NCBI GenBank assembly: GCA_963995525.1
Contig: CAXEFP010000001.1
Coordinates: 1,020,201-1,084,200 of the forward strand
DNA length: 64,000 nucleotides
Source of the DNA: Escarpia spicata
Taxonomy: Eukaryota; Annelida; Polychaeta; Sabellida; Siboglinidae
Direction of reading: 5' to 3'
Shown: positions 14,039-28,705 of the stretch, in pieces
How the letters are laid out: each line of letters starts with the position of its first letter
Numbering within the stretch: position 1 is the first letter of the stretch
Program-made: the position numbers and the translations under genes
Notes under the pieces: generated by a model
The model's input: only the letters and a program-made list of their open reading frames with translations
Told to the model about the DNA's origin: nothing
Databases searched by the model: none

Positions 14039-15993
14039 TAGCCTTCGTAAAGATTTGTAACATGCAAAACATCTATTTGGGGTAAGACCACATTAAGTAT
14101 CCGTCCGCTGAAAAAAGTGCACTACAAATACCGTTTTGCTGTGATATGCATAAATTTTGTTCGAACACTTTGAAATGGGACATGTTTGTCTCGTGAGTAC
14201 CGAATGTACTGCTGCTTTAGACAAGATAAAACATCAAATGGCGATGAGTTTTCACACCTATAACTTACGTAATATGTTCTTGTAACTTAGGTGACGGAGA
14301 TAAAACGGTAACATGCATTCCCATTTGTGGTTAATCTAGTTATGTGTGTAGCTTGATATCAGTCTAGCCTTCGTTAAGATTTGTAACATGCAAAACATAT
14401 ATTTGGAGTAAGACCACATTAACATCCGTCCGCTTAAAAAAGTGCACTACAAATACCGTTTTGCTGTGATATGCATAAATTTTGTTCGAACACTTTGACA
14501 TGGGACATGTTTGTCTCGTGAGTACTGAATGTACTGCTGCTATAGACAAGATAAAACATCAAATGGGGATGAGTTTTCACACCTATAACTTACGTAATAT
14601 GTTCTTGTAACTTACGTGACGGAGATAAAACGGTAACATGCATTCCCATGTGTGGTTAATCTAGTTATGTGTGTAGCTTGATATCAGTCTAGCCTTCGTA
14701 AAGATTTGTAACATGCAAAACATCTATTTGGGGTAAGACCACATTAAGTATCCGTCCGCTGAAAAAAGTGCACTACAAATACCGTTTTGCTGTGATATGC
14801 ATAAATTTTGTTCGAACACTTTGACATGGGACATGTTTGTCTCGTGAGTACTGAATGTACTGCTGCTTTAGACAAGATAAAACATCAAATGGCGATGAGT
14901 TTTCACACCAATAACTTACGTAATATGTTCTTGTAACTTAGGTGACGGAGATAAAACGGTAACATGCATTCCCATTTGTGGTTAATCTAGTTATGTGTGT
15001 AGCTTGATATCAGTCTAGCCTTCGTGAAGATTTGTAACATGCAAAACATCTATTTGGAGTAAGACCACATTAACGATCCGTCCGCTGAAAAAAGTGCACT
15101 ACAAATACCGTTTTGCTGTGATATGCATACATTTTGTTCGAACACTTTGACACGGGACATGTTTGTCTCGTGAGTACTGAATGTACTGCTGCTTTACACA
15201 AGATAAAACATCAAATGGGGATGAGTTTTCACACCTATAACTTACGTAATATGTTCTTGTAACTTACGTGACGGACATAAAACAGTAACAGGCATTCCCC
15301 TTTGTGGATAATCTAGTTATGTGTGTAGCTTGATATCAGTCTAGCCTTCGTGAAGATTTGTAACATGCAAAACATCTATTTGGGGTAAGACCACATTAAG
15401 GATCCGTCCGCTAAGAAAAGTGCACTACAAATACCGTTTTGCTGTGATATGCATAAATTTTGTTCGAACACTTTGACATGGGGCATGTTTGTCTCGTGAG
15501 TACTGAATCCACTGCTGCTATAGACAAGATAAAACATCAAATGGGGATGAGTTTTCACACCTATAACTTACGTAATATGTTCTTGTAACTTACGTGACGG
15601 AGATAAAACGGTAACATGCATTCCCATGTGTGGTTAATCTAGTTATGTGTGTAGCTTGATATCAGTCTAGCCTTCGTAAAGATTTGTAACATGCAAAACA
15701 TCTATTTGGGGTAAGACCACATTAAGTATCCGTCCGCTGAAAAAAGTGCACTACAAATACCGTTTTGTTGTGATATGCATAAATTTTGTTCGAACACTTT
15801 GACATGGGACATGTTTGTCTCGTGAGTACTGAATGTACTGCTGCTTTAGACAAGATAAAACATCAAATGGGGATGAGTTTTCACACCTATAACTTACGTA
15901 ATGTGTTCTTGTAACTTAGGTGACGGAGATAAAACGGTAACATGCATTCCCATTTGTGGATAATCTAGTTATGTGTGTAGCTTGATATCAGAC
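14039..15993 (+). repeat. 6-monomer HOR, copy 1 (1955 bp)
   Basis: Monomers start at 14039, 14365, 14690, 15016, 15342 and 15668. Markers are GAAATGGG/GTACCGAATG (1), GTTAAGATT with a 1-base deletion at TTAACATCCG (2), GGCGATGAG with CACCAATAAC (3), TTTACACAAG with GTAACAGGC (4), CTAAGAAAAG (5), and TTGTTGTGAT with GTAATGTGTTC (6). Confidence 0.85.
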
Positions 15994-17948
15994 TAGCCTT
16001 CGTGAAGATTTGTAACATGCAAAACATCTATTTGGGGTAAGACCACATTAAGGATCCGTCCGCTAAAAAAAGTGCACTACAAATACCGTTTTGCTGTGAT
16101 ATGCATAAATTTAGTTCGAACACTTTGAAATGGGACATGTTTGTCTCGTGAGTACCGAATGTACTGCTGCTTTAGACAAGATAAAACATCAAATGGCGAT
16201 GAATTTTCACACCTATAACTTACGTAATATGTTCTTGTAACTTAGGTGACGGAGATAAAACGGTAACATGCATTCCCATTTGTGGTTAATCTAGTTATGT
16301 GTGTAGCTTGATATCAGTCTAGCCTTCGTTAAGATTTGTAACATGCAAAACATATATTTGGAGTAAGACCACATTAACATCCGTCCGCTTAAAAATGTGC
16401 ACTACAAATACCGTTTTGCTGTGATATGCATAAATTTTGTTCGAACACTTTGACATGGGACATGTTTGTCTCGTGAGTACTGAATGTACTGCTGCTATAG
16501 ACAAGATAAAACATCAAATGGGGATGAGTTTTCACACCTATAACTTACGTAATATGTTCTTGTAACTTACGTGACGGAGATAAAACGGTAACATGCATTC
16601 CCATGTGTGGTTAATCTAGTTATGTGTGTAGCTTGATATCAGTCTAGCCTTCGTAAAGATTTGTAACATGCAAAACATCTATTTGGTGTAAGACCACATT
16701 AAGTATCCGTCCGCTGAAAAAAGTGCACTACAAATACCGTTTTGCTGTGATATGCATAAATTTTGTTCGAACACTTTGACATGGGACATGTTTGTCTCGT
16801 GAGTACTGAATGTACTGCTGCTTTAGACAAGATAAAACATCAAATGGCGATGAGTTTTCACACCAATAACTTACGTAATATGTTCTTGTAACTTAGGTGA
16901 CGGAGATAAAACGGTAACATGCATTCCCATTTGTGGTTAATCTAGTTATGTGTGTAGCTTGATATCAGTGTAGCCTTCGTGAAGATTTGTAACATGCAAA
17001 ACATCTATTTGGAGTAAGACCACATTAAAGATCCGTCCGCTGAAAAAAGTGCACTACAAATACCGTTTTGCTGTGATATGCATACATTTTGTTCGAACAC
17101 TTTGACATGGGACATGTTTGTCTCGTGAGTACTGAATGTACTGCTGCTTTACACAAGATAAAACATCAAATGGGGATGAGTTTTCACACCTATAACTTAC
17201 GTAATATGTTCTTGTAACTTACGTGACGGACATAAAACAGTAACAGGCATTCCCATTTGAGGATAATCTAGTTATGTGTGTAGCTTGATATCAGTCTAGC
17301 CTTCGTGAAGATTTGTAACATGCAAAACATCTATTTGGGGTAAGACCACATTAAGGATCCGTCCGCTAAGAAAAGTGCACTACAAATACCGTTTTGCTGT
17401 GATATGCATAAATTTTGTTCGAACACTTTGACATGGGACATGTTTGTCTCGTGAGTACTGAATGTACTGCTGGTATAGACAAGATAAAACATCAAATGGG
17501 GATGAGTTTTCACACCTATAACTTACGTAATATGTTCTTGTAACTTACGTGACGGAGATAAAACGGTAACATGCATTCCCAGGTGTGGTTAATCTAGTTA
17601 TGTGTGTAGCTTGATATCAGTCTAGCCTTCGTAAAGATTTGTAACATGCAAAACATCTATTTGGGGTAAGACCACATTAAGTATCCGTCCGCTGAAAAAA
17701 GTGCACTACAAATACCGTTTTGTTGTGATATACATAAATTTTGTTCGAACACTTTGACATGGGACATGTTTGTCTCGTGAGTACTGAATGTACTGCTGCT
17801 TTAGACAAGATAAAACATCAAATGGGGATGAGTTTTCACACCTATAACTTACGTAATGTGTTCTTGTAACTTAGGTGACGGAGATAAAACGGTAACATGC
17901 ATTCCCATTTGTGGATAATCTAGTTATGTGTGTAGCTTGATATCAGAC
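15994..17948 (+). repeat. 6-monomer HOR, copy 2, starting with a chimeric monomer
   Basis: Repeats the order of 14039-15993 at an offset of 1955. The first monomer (15994-16319) is a hybrid: its head carries GGATCC, CTAAAAAAAG and AAATTTAGTTC like 13713, and its tail carries GAAATGGG, GTACCGAATG and GGCGATG like 14039. The switch lies between about 16114 and 16128. Small differences elsewhere include TTTGGTGTAAG near 16684, CAGTGTAGCC near 16971 and CTGGTATAG near 17470. Confidence 0.85.
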
Positions 17949-18926
17949 TAGCCTTCGTGAAGATTTGTAACATGCAAAACATCTATTTGGGGTAAGACCA
18001 CATTAAGGATCCGTCCGCTAAAAAAAGTGCACTACAAATACCGTTTTGCTGTGATATGCATAAATTTTGTTCGAACACTTTGATATGGGACATGTTTGTC
18101 TCGTGAGTACTGAATGTACTGCTGCTATAGACAAGATAAAACATCAAATGGGGATGAGTTTTCACACCTATAACTTACGTAATATGTTCTTGTAACTTAC
18201 GTGACGGAGATAAAACGGTAACATGCATTCCCATGTGTGGTTAATCTAGTTATGTGTGTAGCTTGATATCAGTCTAGCCTTCGTAAAGATTTGTAACATG
18301 CAAAACATCTATTTGGGGTAAGACCACATTAAGTATCCGTCCGCTGAAAAAAGTGCACTACAAATACCGTTTTGCTGTGATATGCATAAATTTTGTTCGA
18401 ACACTTTGAAATGGGACATGTTTGTCTCGTGAGTACCGAATGTACTGCTGCTTTAGACAAGATAAAACATCAAATGGCGATGAGTTTTCACACCTATAAT
18501 TTACGTAATATGTTCTTGTAACTTAGATGACGGAGATAAAACGGTAACATGCATTCCCATTTGTGGAAAATCTAGTTATGTGTGTAGCTTGATATCAGTC
18601 TAGCCTTCGTGAAGATTTGTAACATGCAGAACATCTATTTGGGGTAAGACCACATTAAGGATCCGTCCGCTAAAAAAAGTGCACTACAAATACCGTTTTG
18701 AGGTGATATGCATCAATGTTGTTCGAACACTTTGACATGGGACATGTTTGTCTCGTGAGTACTGAATGTACTGCTGCTTTAGACAAGATAAAACATCAAA
18801 TGGGGATGAGTTTTCACACCTATAACTTACGTAATATGTTCTTGTAACTTACGTGACGGAGATAAAACGGTAACATGCATTCCCATTTGTGGTTAATCTA
18901 GTTATGTGTGTAGCTTGATATCAGTT
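17949..18926 (+). repeat. Three monomers: partial third 6-mer copy plus a divergent copy
   Basis: Monomers at 17949 and 18275 resemble the pair 13713/14039 (the second again has GAAATGGG and GTACCGAATG). The third, at 18601, is unusual: CATGCAGAACATC, TTTTGAGGTGATATG and GCATCAATGTTG occur together only here as far as I can see. Confidence 0.7.
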
Positions 18927-20230
18927 TAGCCTTCGTGAAGATTTGTATCATGCAAAACATCTATTTGGAGTAAGACCACATTAAGGATCCGTCCGCTAAG
19001 AAAAGTGCACTACAAATACCGTTTTGCTGTGATATGCATAAATTTTGTTCGAACACTTTGACATGGGACATGTTTGTCTCGTGAGTACTGAATGTACTGC
19101 TGCTATAGACAAGATAAAACATCAAATGGGGATGAGTTTTCACACCTATAACTTACGTAATATGTTCTTGTAACTTACGTGACGGAGATAAAACGGTAAC
19201 ATGCATTCCCATGTGTGGTTAATCTAGTTATGTGTGTAGCTTGATATCAGTCTAGCCTTCGTAAAGATTTGTAACATGCAAAACATCTATTTGGGGTAAG
19301 ACCACATTAAGTATCCGTCCGCTGAAAAAAGTGCACTACAAATACCGTTTTGTTGTGATATGCATAAATTTTGTTCGAACACTTTGACATGGGACATGTT
19401 TGTCTCGTGAGTACTGAATGTACTGCTGCTTTACACAAGATAAAACATCAAATGGGGATGAGTTTTCACACCTATAACTTACGTAATATGTTCTTGTAAC
19501 TTAAGTGACGGAGATAAAACGGTAACATGCATTCCCATGTGTGGTTAATCTAGTTATGTGTGTAGCTTGATATCAGTATAGCCTTCGTGAAGATTTGTAA
19601 CATGCAAAACATCTATTTGGGGTAAGACCACATTAAGTATCCGTCCGCTGAAAAAAGTGCACTACAAATACCGTTTTGCTGTGATATGCATAAATTTTGT
19701 TCGAACACTTTGATATGGGACATGTTTGTCTCGTGAGTACTGAATGTACTGCTGCTTTAGACAAGATAAAACATCAAATGGCGATGAGTTTTCACACCAA
19801 TAACTTACGTAATATGTTCTTGTAACTTAGGTGACGGAGATAAAACGGTAACATGCATTCCCATGTGTGGTTAATCTAGTTATGTGTGTAGCTTGATATC
19901 AGTCTAGCCTTCGTAAAGATTTGTAACATGCAAAACATCTATTTGGAGTAAGACCACATTAAGTATCCGTCCGCTGAAAAAAGTGCACTACAAATACCGT
20001 TTTGCTGTGATATGCATACATTTTGTTCGAACACTTTGACATGGGACATGTTTGTCTCGTGAGTACTGAATGTACTGCTGCTTTACACAAGATAAAACAT
20101 CAAATGGGGATGAGTTTTCACACCTATAACTTACGTAATATGTTCTTGTAACTTACGTGAAGGAGATAAAACGGTAACATGCATTCCCATTTGTGGTTAA
20201 TCTAGTTATGTGTGTAGCTTGATATCAGTT
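18927..20230 (+). repeat. 4-monomer block P, copy 1 (1304 bp)
   Basis: Four monomers: TTGTATCATGC with CTAAGAAAAG (18927); TTGTTGTGAT with TTTACACAAG (19253); CAGTATAGCC with GATATGGG, GGCGATGAG and CACCAATAAC (19579); GGAGTAAG with AAGTATCC (19905). The same four-monomer order returns at 21860-23163 and 25120-26423. Confidence 0.75.
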
Positions 20231-21533
20231 TAGCCTTCGTGAAGATTTGTATCATGCAAAACATCTATTTGGAGTAAGACCACATTAAGGATCCGTCCGC
20301 TAAGAAAAGTGCACTACAAATACCGTTTTGCTGTGATATGCATAAATTTTGTTCGAACACTTTGACATGGGACATGTTTGTCTCGTGAGTACTGAATGTA
20401 CTGCTGCTATAGACAAGATAAAACATCAAATGGGGATGAGTTTTCACACCTATAACTTACGTAATATGTTCTTGTAACTTACGTGACGGAGATAAAACGG
20501 TAACATGCATTCCCATGTGTGGTTAATCTAGTTATGTGTGTAGCTTGATATCAGTCTAGCCTTCGTAAAGATTTGTAACATGCAAAACATCTATTTGGGG
20601 TAAGACCACATTAAGTATCCGTCCGCTGAAAAAAGTGCACTACAAATACCGTTTTGTTGTGATATGCATAAATTTTGTTCGAACACTTTGACATGGGACA
20701 TGTTTGTCTCGTGAGTACTGAATGTACTGCTGCTTTACACAAGATAAAACATCAAATGGGGATGAGTTTTCACACCTATAACTTACGTAATATGTTCTTG
20801 TAACTTACGTGACGGACATAAAACGGTAACAGGCATTCCCATTTGTGGATAATCTAGTTATGTGTGTAGCTTGATATCAGTCTAGCCTTCGTTAAGATTT
20901 GTAACATGCAAAACATATATTTGGAGTAAGACCACATTAACATCCGTCCGCTTAAAAAAGTGCACTACAAATACCGTTTTGCTGTGATATGCATAAATTT
21001 TGTTCGAACACTTTGACATGGGACATGTTTGTCTCGTGAGTACTGAATGTACTGCTGCTATAGACAAGATAAAACATCAAATGGGGATGAGTTTTCACAC
21101 CTATAACTTACGTAATATGTTCTTGTAACTTACGTGACGGAGATAAAACGGTAACATGCATTCCCATGTGTGGTTAATCTAGTTATGTGTGTAGCTTGAT
21201 ATCAGTCTAGCCTTCGTAAAGATTTGTAACATGCAAAACATCTATTTGGGGTAAGACCACATTAAGTATCCGTCCGCTGAAAAAAGTGCACTACAAATAC
21301 CGTTTTGCTGTGATATGCATAAATTTTGTTCGAACACTTTGACATGGGACATGTTTGTCTCGTGAGTACTGAATGTACTGCTGCTTTAGACAAGATAAAA
21401 CATCAAATGGGGATGAGTTTTCACACCTATAACTTACGTAATGTGTTCTTGTAACTTAGGTGACGGAGATAAAACGGTAACATGCATTCCAATTTGTGGA
21501 TAATCTAGTTATGTGTGTAGCTTGATATCAGAC
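20231..21533 (+). repeat. Four monomers joining block P to the 10-mer zone
   Basis: Monomers at 20231 and 20557 repeat the first two of block P, but the second changes to a GGACAT/GTAACAGGC tail. The monomer at 20883 is the GTTAAGATT type of the 6-mer zone, with the same 1-base deletion. The monomer at 21208 ends CATTCCAATTTG and CAGACTAGCC. This is a mosaic of the 4-mer and 6-mer neighbours. Confidence 0.7.
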
Positions 21534-24500
21534 TAGCCTTCGTGAAGATTTTTAACATGCAAAACATCTATTTGGGGTAAGACCACATTAAGGATCCGTC
21601 CGCTAAAAAAAGTGCACTACAAATACCGTTTTGCTGTGATATGCATGAATTTAGTTCGAACACTTTGACATGGGACATGTTTGTCTCGTGAGTACTGAAT
21701 GTACTCCTGCTATAGACAAGATAAAACATCAAATGGGGATGAGTTTTCACACCTATAACTTACGTAATATGTTCTTGTAACTTACGTGACGGACATAAAA
21801 CAGTAACAGGCATTCCCATTTGTGGATAATCTAGTTATGTGTGTAGCTTGATATCAGTCTAGCCTTCGTGAAGATTTGTATCATGCAAAACATCTATTTG
21901 GAGTAAGACCACATTAAGGATCCGTCCGCTAAGAAAAGTGCACTACAAATACCGTTTTGCTGTGATATGCATAAATTTTGTTCGAACACTTTGACATGGG
22001 ACATGTTTGTCTCGTGAGTACTGAATGTACTGCTGCTATAGACAAGATAAAACATCAAATGGGGATGAGTTTTCACACCTATAACTTACGTAATATGTTC
22101 TTGTAACTTACGTGACGGAGATAAAACGGTAACATGCATTCCCATGTGTGGTTAATCTAGTTATGTGTGTAGCTTGATATCAGTCTAGCCTTCGTAAAGA
22201 TTTGTAACATGCAAAACATCTATTTGGGGTAAGACCACATTAAGTATCCGTCCGCTGAAAAAAGTGCACTACAAATACCGTTTTGTTGTGATATGCATAA
22301 ATTTTGTTCGAACACTTTGACATGGGACATGTTTGTCTCGTGAGTACTGAATGTACTGCTGCTTTACACAAGATAAAACATCAAATGGGGATGAGTTTTC
22401 ACACCTATAACTTACGTAATATGTTCTTGTAACTTACGTGACGGAGATAAAACGGTAACATGCATTCCCATGTGTGGTTAATCTAGTTATGTGTGTAGCT
22501 TGATATCAGTATAGCCTTCGTGAAGATTTGTGACATGCAAAACATCTATTTGGGGTAAGACCACATTAAGTATCCGTCCGCTGAAAAAAGTGCACTACAA
22601 ATACCGTTTTGCTGTGATATGCATAAATTTTGTTCGAACACTTTGATATGGGACATGTTTGTCTCGTGAGTACTGAATGTACTGCTGCTTTAGACAAGAT
22701 AAAACATCAAATGGCGATGAGTTTTCACACCAATAACTTACGTAATATGTTCTTGTAACTTAGGTGACGGAGATAAAACGGTAACATGCATTCCCATGTG
22801 TGGTTAATCTAGTTATGTGTGTAGCTTGATATCAGTCTAGCCTTCGTAAAGATTTGTAACATGCAAAACATCTATTTGGAGTAAGACCACATTAAGTATC
22901 CGTCCGCTGAAAAAAGTGCACTACAAATACCGTTTTGCTGTGATATGCATACATTTTGTTCGAACACTTTGACATGGGACATGTTTGTCTCGTGAGTACT
23001 GAATGTACTGCTGCTTTACACAAGATAAAACATCAAATGGGGATGAGTTTTCACACCTATAACTTACGTAATATGTTCTTGTAACTTACGTGACGGACAT
23101 AAAACGGTAACATGCATTCCCATTTGTGGATAATCTAGTTATGTGTGTAGCTTGATATCAGTCTAGCCTTCGTGAAGATTTGTAACATGCAAAACATCTA
23201 TTTGGGGTAAGACCACATTAAGGATCCGTCCGCTAAAAAAAGTGCACTACAAATACCGTTTTGCTGTGATATGCATAAATTTAGTTCGAACACTTTGACA
23301 TGGGACATGTTTGTCTCGTGAGTACTGAATGTACTGCTGCTATAGACAAGATAAAACATCAAATGGGGATGAGTTTTCACACCTATAACTTACGTAATAT
23401 GTTCTTGTAACTTACGTGACGGAGATAAAACGGTAACATGCATTCCCATGTGTGGTTAATCTAGTTATGTGTGTAGCTTGATATCAGTCTAGCCTTCGTA
23501 AAGATTTGTAACATGCAAAACATCTATTTGGGGTAAGACCACATTAAGTATCCGTCCGCTAAGAAAAGTGCACTACAAATACCGTTTTGCTGTGATATGC
23601 ATAAATTTTGTTCGAACACTTTGACATGGGACATGTTTGTCTCGTGAGGACTGAATGTACTGCTGCTTTACACAAGATAAAACATCAAATGGGGATGAGT
23701 TTTCACACCTATAACTTACGTAATATGTTCTTGTAACGTACGTGACGGACATAAAACGGTAACATGCATTCCCATTTGTGGATAATCTAGTTATGTGTGT
23801 AGCTTGATATCAGTCTAGCCTTCGTGAAGATTTGTAACATGCAAAACATCTATTTGGGGTAAGACCACATAAAGGATCCGTCCGCTAAAAAAAGTGCACT
23901 ACAAATACCGTTTTGCTGTGATATGCATAAATTTTGTTCGAACACTTTTATATGGGACATGTTTGTCTCGTGAGTACTGAATGTACTGCTGCTTTAGACA
24001 AGATAAAACATCAAATGGCGATGAGTTTTCACACCAATAACTTACGTAATATGTTCTTGTAACTTAGGTGACGGAGATAAAACGGTAACATGCATTCCCA
24101 TGTGTGGTTAATCTAGTTATGTGTGTAGCTTGATATCAGTCTAGCCTTCGTAAAGATTTGTAACATGCAAAACATCTATTTGGAGTAAGACCACATTAAG
24201 TATCCGTCCGCTGAAAAAAGTGCACTACAAATACCGTTTTGCTGTGATATGCATACATTTTGTTCGAACACTTTGACATGGGACATGTTTGTCTCGTGAG
24301 TACTGAATGTACTGCTGCTTTACACAAGATAAAACATCAAATGGGGATGAGTTTTCACACCTATAACTTACGTAATATGTTCTTGTAACTTACGTGACGG
24401 ACATAAAACGGTAACAGGCATTCCCATTTGTGGATAATCTAGTTATGTGTGTAGCTTGATATCAGTCTAGCCTTCGTGAAGATTTGTATCATGCAAAACA

Positions 24501-24793
24501 TCTATTTGGGGTAAGACCACATTAAGGATCCGTCCGCTAAGAAAAGTGCACTACAAATACCGTTTTGCTGTGATATGCATAAATTTAGTTCGAACACTTT
24601 GACATGGGACATGTTTGTCTCGTGAGTACTGAATGTACTGCTGCTATTGACAAGATAAAACATCAAATGGGGATGAGTTTTCACACCTATAACTTACGTA
24701 ATATGTTCTTGTAACTTACGTGACGGAGATAAAACGGTAACATGCATTCCCATGTGTGGTTAATCTAGTTATGTGTGTAGCTTGATATCAGAC
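21534..24793 (+). repeat. 10-monomer HOR, copy 1 (3260 bp)
   Basis: Ten 326-bp monomers. It starts with a copy marked GATTTTTAACATG, GCATGAATTTAG and GTACTCCTGC, continues with block P at 21860-23163 and a C-like copy at 23164, and ends with a four-monomer block Q at 23490-24793 (CTAAGAAAAG with GTAACGTACG; ACATAAAGGATCC with CTTTTATATGGG; GGAGTAAG; CTATTGACAAG). Confidence 0.88.
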
Positions 24794-27700
24794 TAGCCTT
24801 CGTGAAGATTTTTAACATGCAAAACATCTATTTGGGGTAAGACCACATTAAGGATCCGTCCGCTAAAAAAAGTGCACTACAAATACCGTTTTGCTGTGAT
24901 ATGCATGAATTTAGTTCGAACACTTTGACATGGGACATGTTTGTCTCGTGAGTACTGAATGTACTCCTGCTATAGACAAGATAAAACATCAAATGGGGAT
25001 GAGTTTTCACACCTATAACTTACGTAATATGTTCTTGTAACTTACGTGACGGACATAAAACAGTAACAGGCATTCCCATTTGTGGATAATCTAGTTATGT
25101 GTGTAGCTTGATATCAGTCTAGCCTTCGTGAAGATTTGTATCATGCAAAACATCTATTTGGAGTAAGACCACATTAAGGATCCGTCCGCTAAGAAAAGTG
25201 CACTACAAATACCGTTTTGCTGTGATATGCATAAATTTTGTTCGAACACTTTGACATGGGACATGTTTGTCTCGTGAGTACTGAATGTACTGCTGCTATA
25301 GACAAGATAAAACATCAAATGGGGATGAGTTTTCACACCTATAACTTACGTAATATGTTCTTGTAACTTACGTGACGGAGATAAAACGGTAACATGCATT
25401 CCCATGTGTGGTTAATCTAGTTATGTGTGTAGCTTGATATCAGTCTAGCCTTCGTAAAGATTTGTAACATGCAAAACATCTATTTGGGGTAAGACCACAT
25501 TAAGTATCCGTCCGCTGAAAAAAGTGCACTACAAATACCGTTTTGTTGTGATATGCATAAATTTTGTTCGAACACTTTGACATGGGACATGTTTGTCTCG
25601 TGAGTACTGAATGTACTGCTGCTTTACACAAGATAAAACATCAAATGGGGATGAGTTTTCACACCTATAACTTACGTAATATGTTCTTGTAACTTACGTG
25701 ACGGAGATAAAACGGTAACATGCATTCCCATGTGTGGTTAATCTAGTTATGTGTGTAGCTTGATATCAGTATAGCCTTCGTGAAGATTTGTGACATGCAA
25801 AACATCTATTTGGGGTAAGACCACATTAAGTATCCGTCCGCTGAAAAAAGTGCACTACAAATACCGTTTTGCTGTGATATGCATAAATTTTGTTCGAACA
25901 CTTTGATATGGGACATGTTTGTCTCGTGAGTACTGAATGTACTGCTGCTTTAGACAAGATAAAACATCAAATGGCGATGAGTTTTCACACCAATAACTTA
26001 CGTAATATGTTCTTGTAACTTAGGTGACGGAGATAAAACGGTAACATGCATTCCCATGTGTGGTTAATCTAGTTATGTGTGTAGCTTGATATCAGTCTAG
26101 CCTTCGTAAAGATTTGTAACATGCAAAACATCTATTTGGAGTAAGACCACATTAAGTATCCGTCCGCTGAAAAAAGTGCACTACAAATACCGTTTTGCTG
26201 TGATATGCATACATTTTGTTCGAACACTTTGACATGGGACATGTTTGTCTCGTGAGTACTGAATGTACTGCTGCTTTACACAAGATAAAACATCAAATGG
26301 GGATGAGTTTTCACACCTATAACTTACGTAATATGTTCTTGTAACTTACGTGACGGACATAAAACGGTAACATGCATTCCCATTTGTGGATAATCTAGTT
26401 ATGTGTGTAGCTTGATATCAGTCTAGCCTTCGTGAAGATTTGTAACATGCAAAACATCTATTTGGGGTAAGACCACATTAAGGATCCGTCCGCTAAAAAA
26501 AGTGCACTACAAATACCGTTTTGCTGTGATATGCATAAATTTAGTTCGAACACTTTGATATGGGACATGTTTGTCTCGTGAGTACTGAATGTACTGCTGC
26601 TATAGACAAGATAAAACATCAAATGGGGATGAGTTTTCACACCTATAACTTACGTAATATGTTCTTGTAACTTACGTGACGGAGATAAAACGGTAACATG
26701 CATTCCCATGTGTGGTTAATCTAGTTATGTGTGTAGCTTGATATCAGTCTAGCCTTCGTAAAGATTTGTAACATGCAAAACATCTATTTGGGGTAAAACC
26801 ACATTAAGTATCCGTCCGCTAAGAAAAGTGCACTACAAATACCGTTTTGCTGTGATATGCATAAATTTTGTTCGAACACTTTGACATGGGACATGTTTGT
26901 CTCGTGAGTACTGAATGTACTGCTGCTTTACACAAGATAAAACATCAAATGGGGATGAGTTTTCACACCTATAACTTACGTAATATGTTCTTGTAACGTA
27001 CGTGACGGACATAAAACGGTAACATGCATTCCCATTTGTGGATAATCTAGTTATGTGTGTAGCTTGATATCAGTCTAGCCTTCGTGAAGATTTGTAACAT
27101 GCAAAACATCTATTTGGGGTAAGACCACATAAAGGATCCGTCCGCTAAAAAAAGTGCACTACAAATACCGTTTTGCTGTGATATGCATAAATTTTGTTCG
27201 AACACTTTTATATGGGACATGTTTGTCTCGTGAGTACTGAATGTACTGCTGCTTTAGACAAGATAAAACATCAAATGGCGATGAGTTTTCACACCAATAA
27301 CTTACGTAATATGTTCTTGTAACTTAGGTGACGGAGATAAAACGGTAACATGCATTCCCATGTGTGGTTAATCTAGTTATGTGTGTAGCTTGATATCAGT
27401 CTAGCCTTCGTAAAGATTTGTAACATGCAAAACATCTATTTGGAGTAAGACCACATTAAGTATCCGTCCGCTGAAAAAAGTGCACTACAAATACCGTTTT
27501 GCTGTGATATGCATACATTTTGTTCGAACACTTTGACATGGGACATGTTTGTCTCGTGAGTACTGAATGTACTGCTGCTTTACACAAGATAAAACATCAA
27601 ATGGGGATGAGTTTTCACACCTATAACTTACGTAATATGTTCTTGTAACTTACGTGACGGACATAAAACGGTAACAGGCATTCCCATTTGTGGATAATCT

Positions 27701-28053
27701 AGTTATGTGTGTAGCTTGATATCAGTCTAGCCTTCGTGAAGATTTGTATCATGCAAAACATCTATTTGGGGTAAGACCACATTAAGGATCCGTCCGCTAA
27801 GAAAAGTGCACTACAAATACCGTTTTGCTGTGATATGCATAAATTTAGTTCGAACACTTTGACATGGGACATGTTTGTCTCGTGAGTACTGAATGTACTG
27901 CTGCTATTGACAAGATAAAACATCAAATGGGGATGAGTTTTCACACCTATAACTTACGTAATATGTTCTTGTAACTTACGTGACGGAGATAAAACGGTAA
28001 CATGCATTCCCATGTGTGGTTAATCTAGTTATGTGTGTAGCTTGATATCAGTC
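24794..28053 (+). repeat. 10-monomer HOR, copy 2 (3260 bp)
   Basis: Same ten monomers in the same order at an exact offset of 3260, including the private GTACTCCTGC and CTATTGACAAG variants. A few differences are visible, for example GTAAAACCAC near 26797 and GATATGGG near 26557 in this copy, and GAGGACTG near 23647 in copy 1. Confidence 0.88.
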
Positions 28054-28705
28054 TAGCCTTCGTAAAGATTTGTAACATGCAAAACATCTATTTGGGGTAA
28101 GACCACATTAAGTATCCGTCCGCTGAAAAAAGTGCACTACAAATACCGTTTTGCTGTGATATGCATAAATTTTGTTCGAACACTTTGACATGGGACATGT
28201 TTGTCTCGTGAGTACTGAATGTACTGCTGCTTTACACAAGATAAAACATCAAATGGGGATGAGTTTTCACACCTATAACTTACGTAATATGTTCTTGTAA
28301 CTTACGTGACGGACATAAAACGGTAACATGCATTCCCATTTGTGGATAATCTAGTTATGTGTGTAGCTTGATATCAGTCTAGCCTTCGTGAAGATTTGTA
28401 ACATGCAAAACATCTATTTGGGGTAAGACCACATTAAGGATCCGTCCGCTAAAAAAAGTGCACTACAAATACCGTTTTGCTGTGATATGCATAAATTTAG
28501 TTCGAACACTTTGACATGGGACATGTTTGTCTCGTGAGTACTGAATGTACTGCTGCTATAGACAAGATAAAACATCAAATGGGGATGAGTTTTCACACCT
28601 ATAACTTACGTAATATGTTCTTGTAACTTACGTGACGGAGATAAAACGGTAACATGCATTCCCATGTGTGGTTAATCTAGTTATGTGTGTAGCTTGATAT
28701 CAGTC
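28054..28705 (+). repeat. Dimer HOR, copy 1 (652 bp)
   Basis: Two monomers: AAGTATCC with TTTACACAAG and GGACATAAAAC (28054), then GGATCC with CTAAAAAAAG, AAATTTAGTTC and CTATAGAC (28380). It is immediately repeated. Confidence 0.85.
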
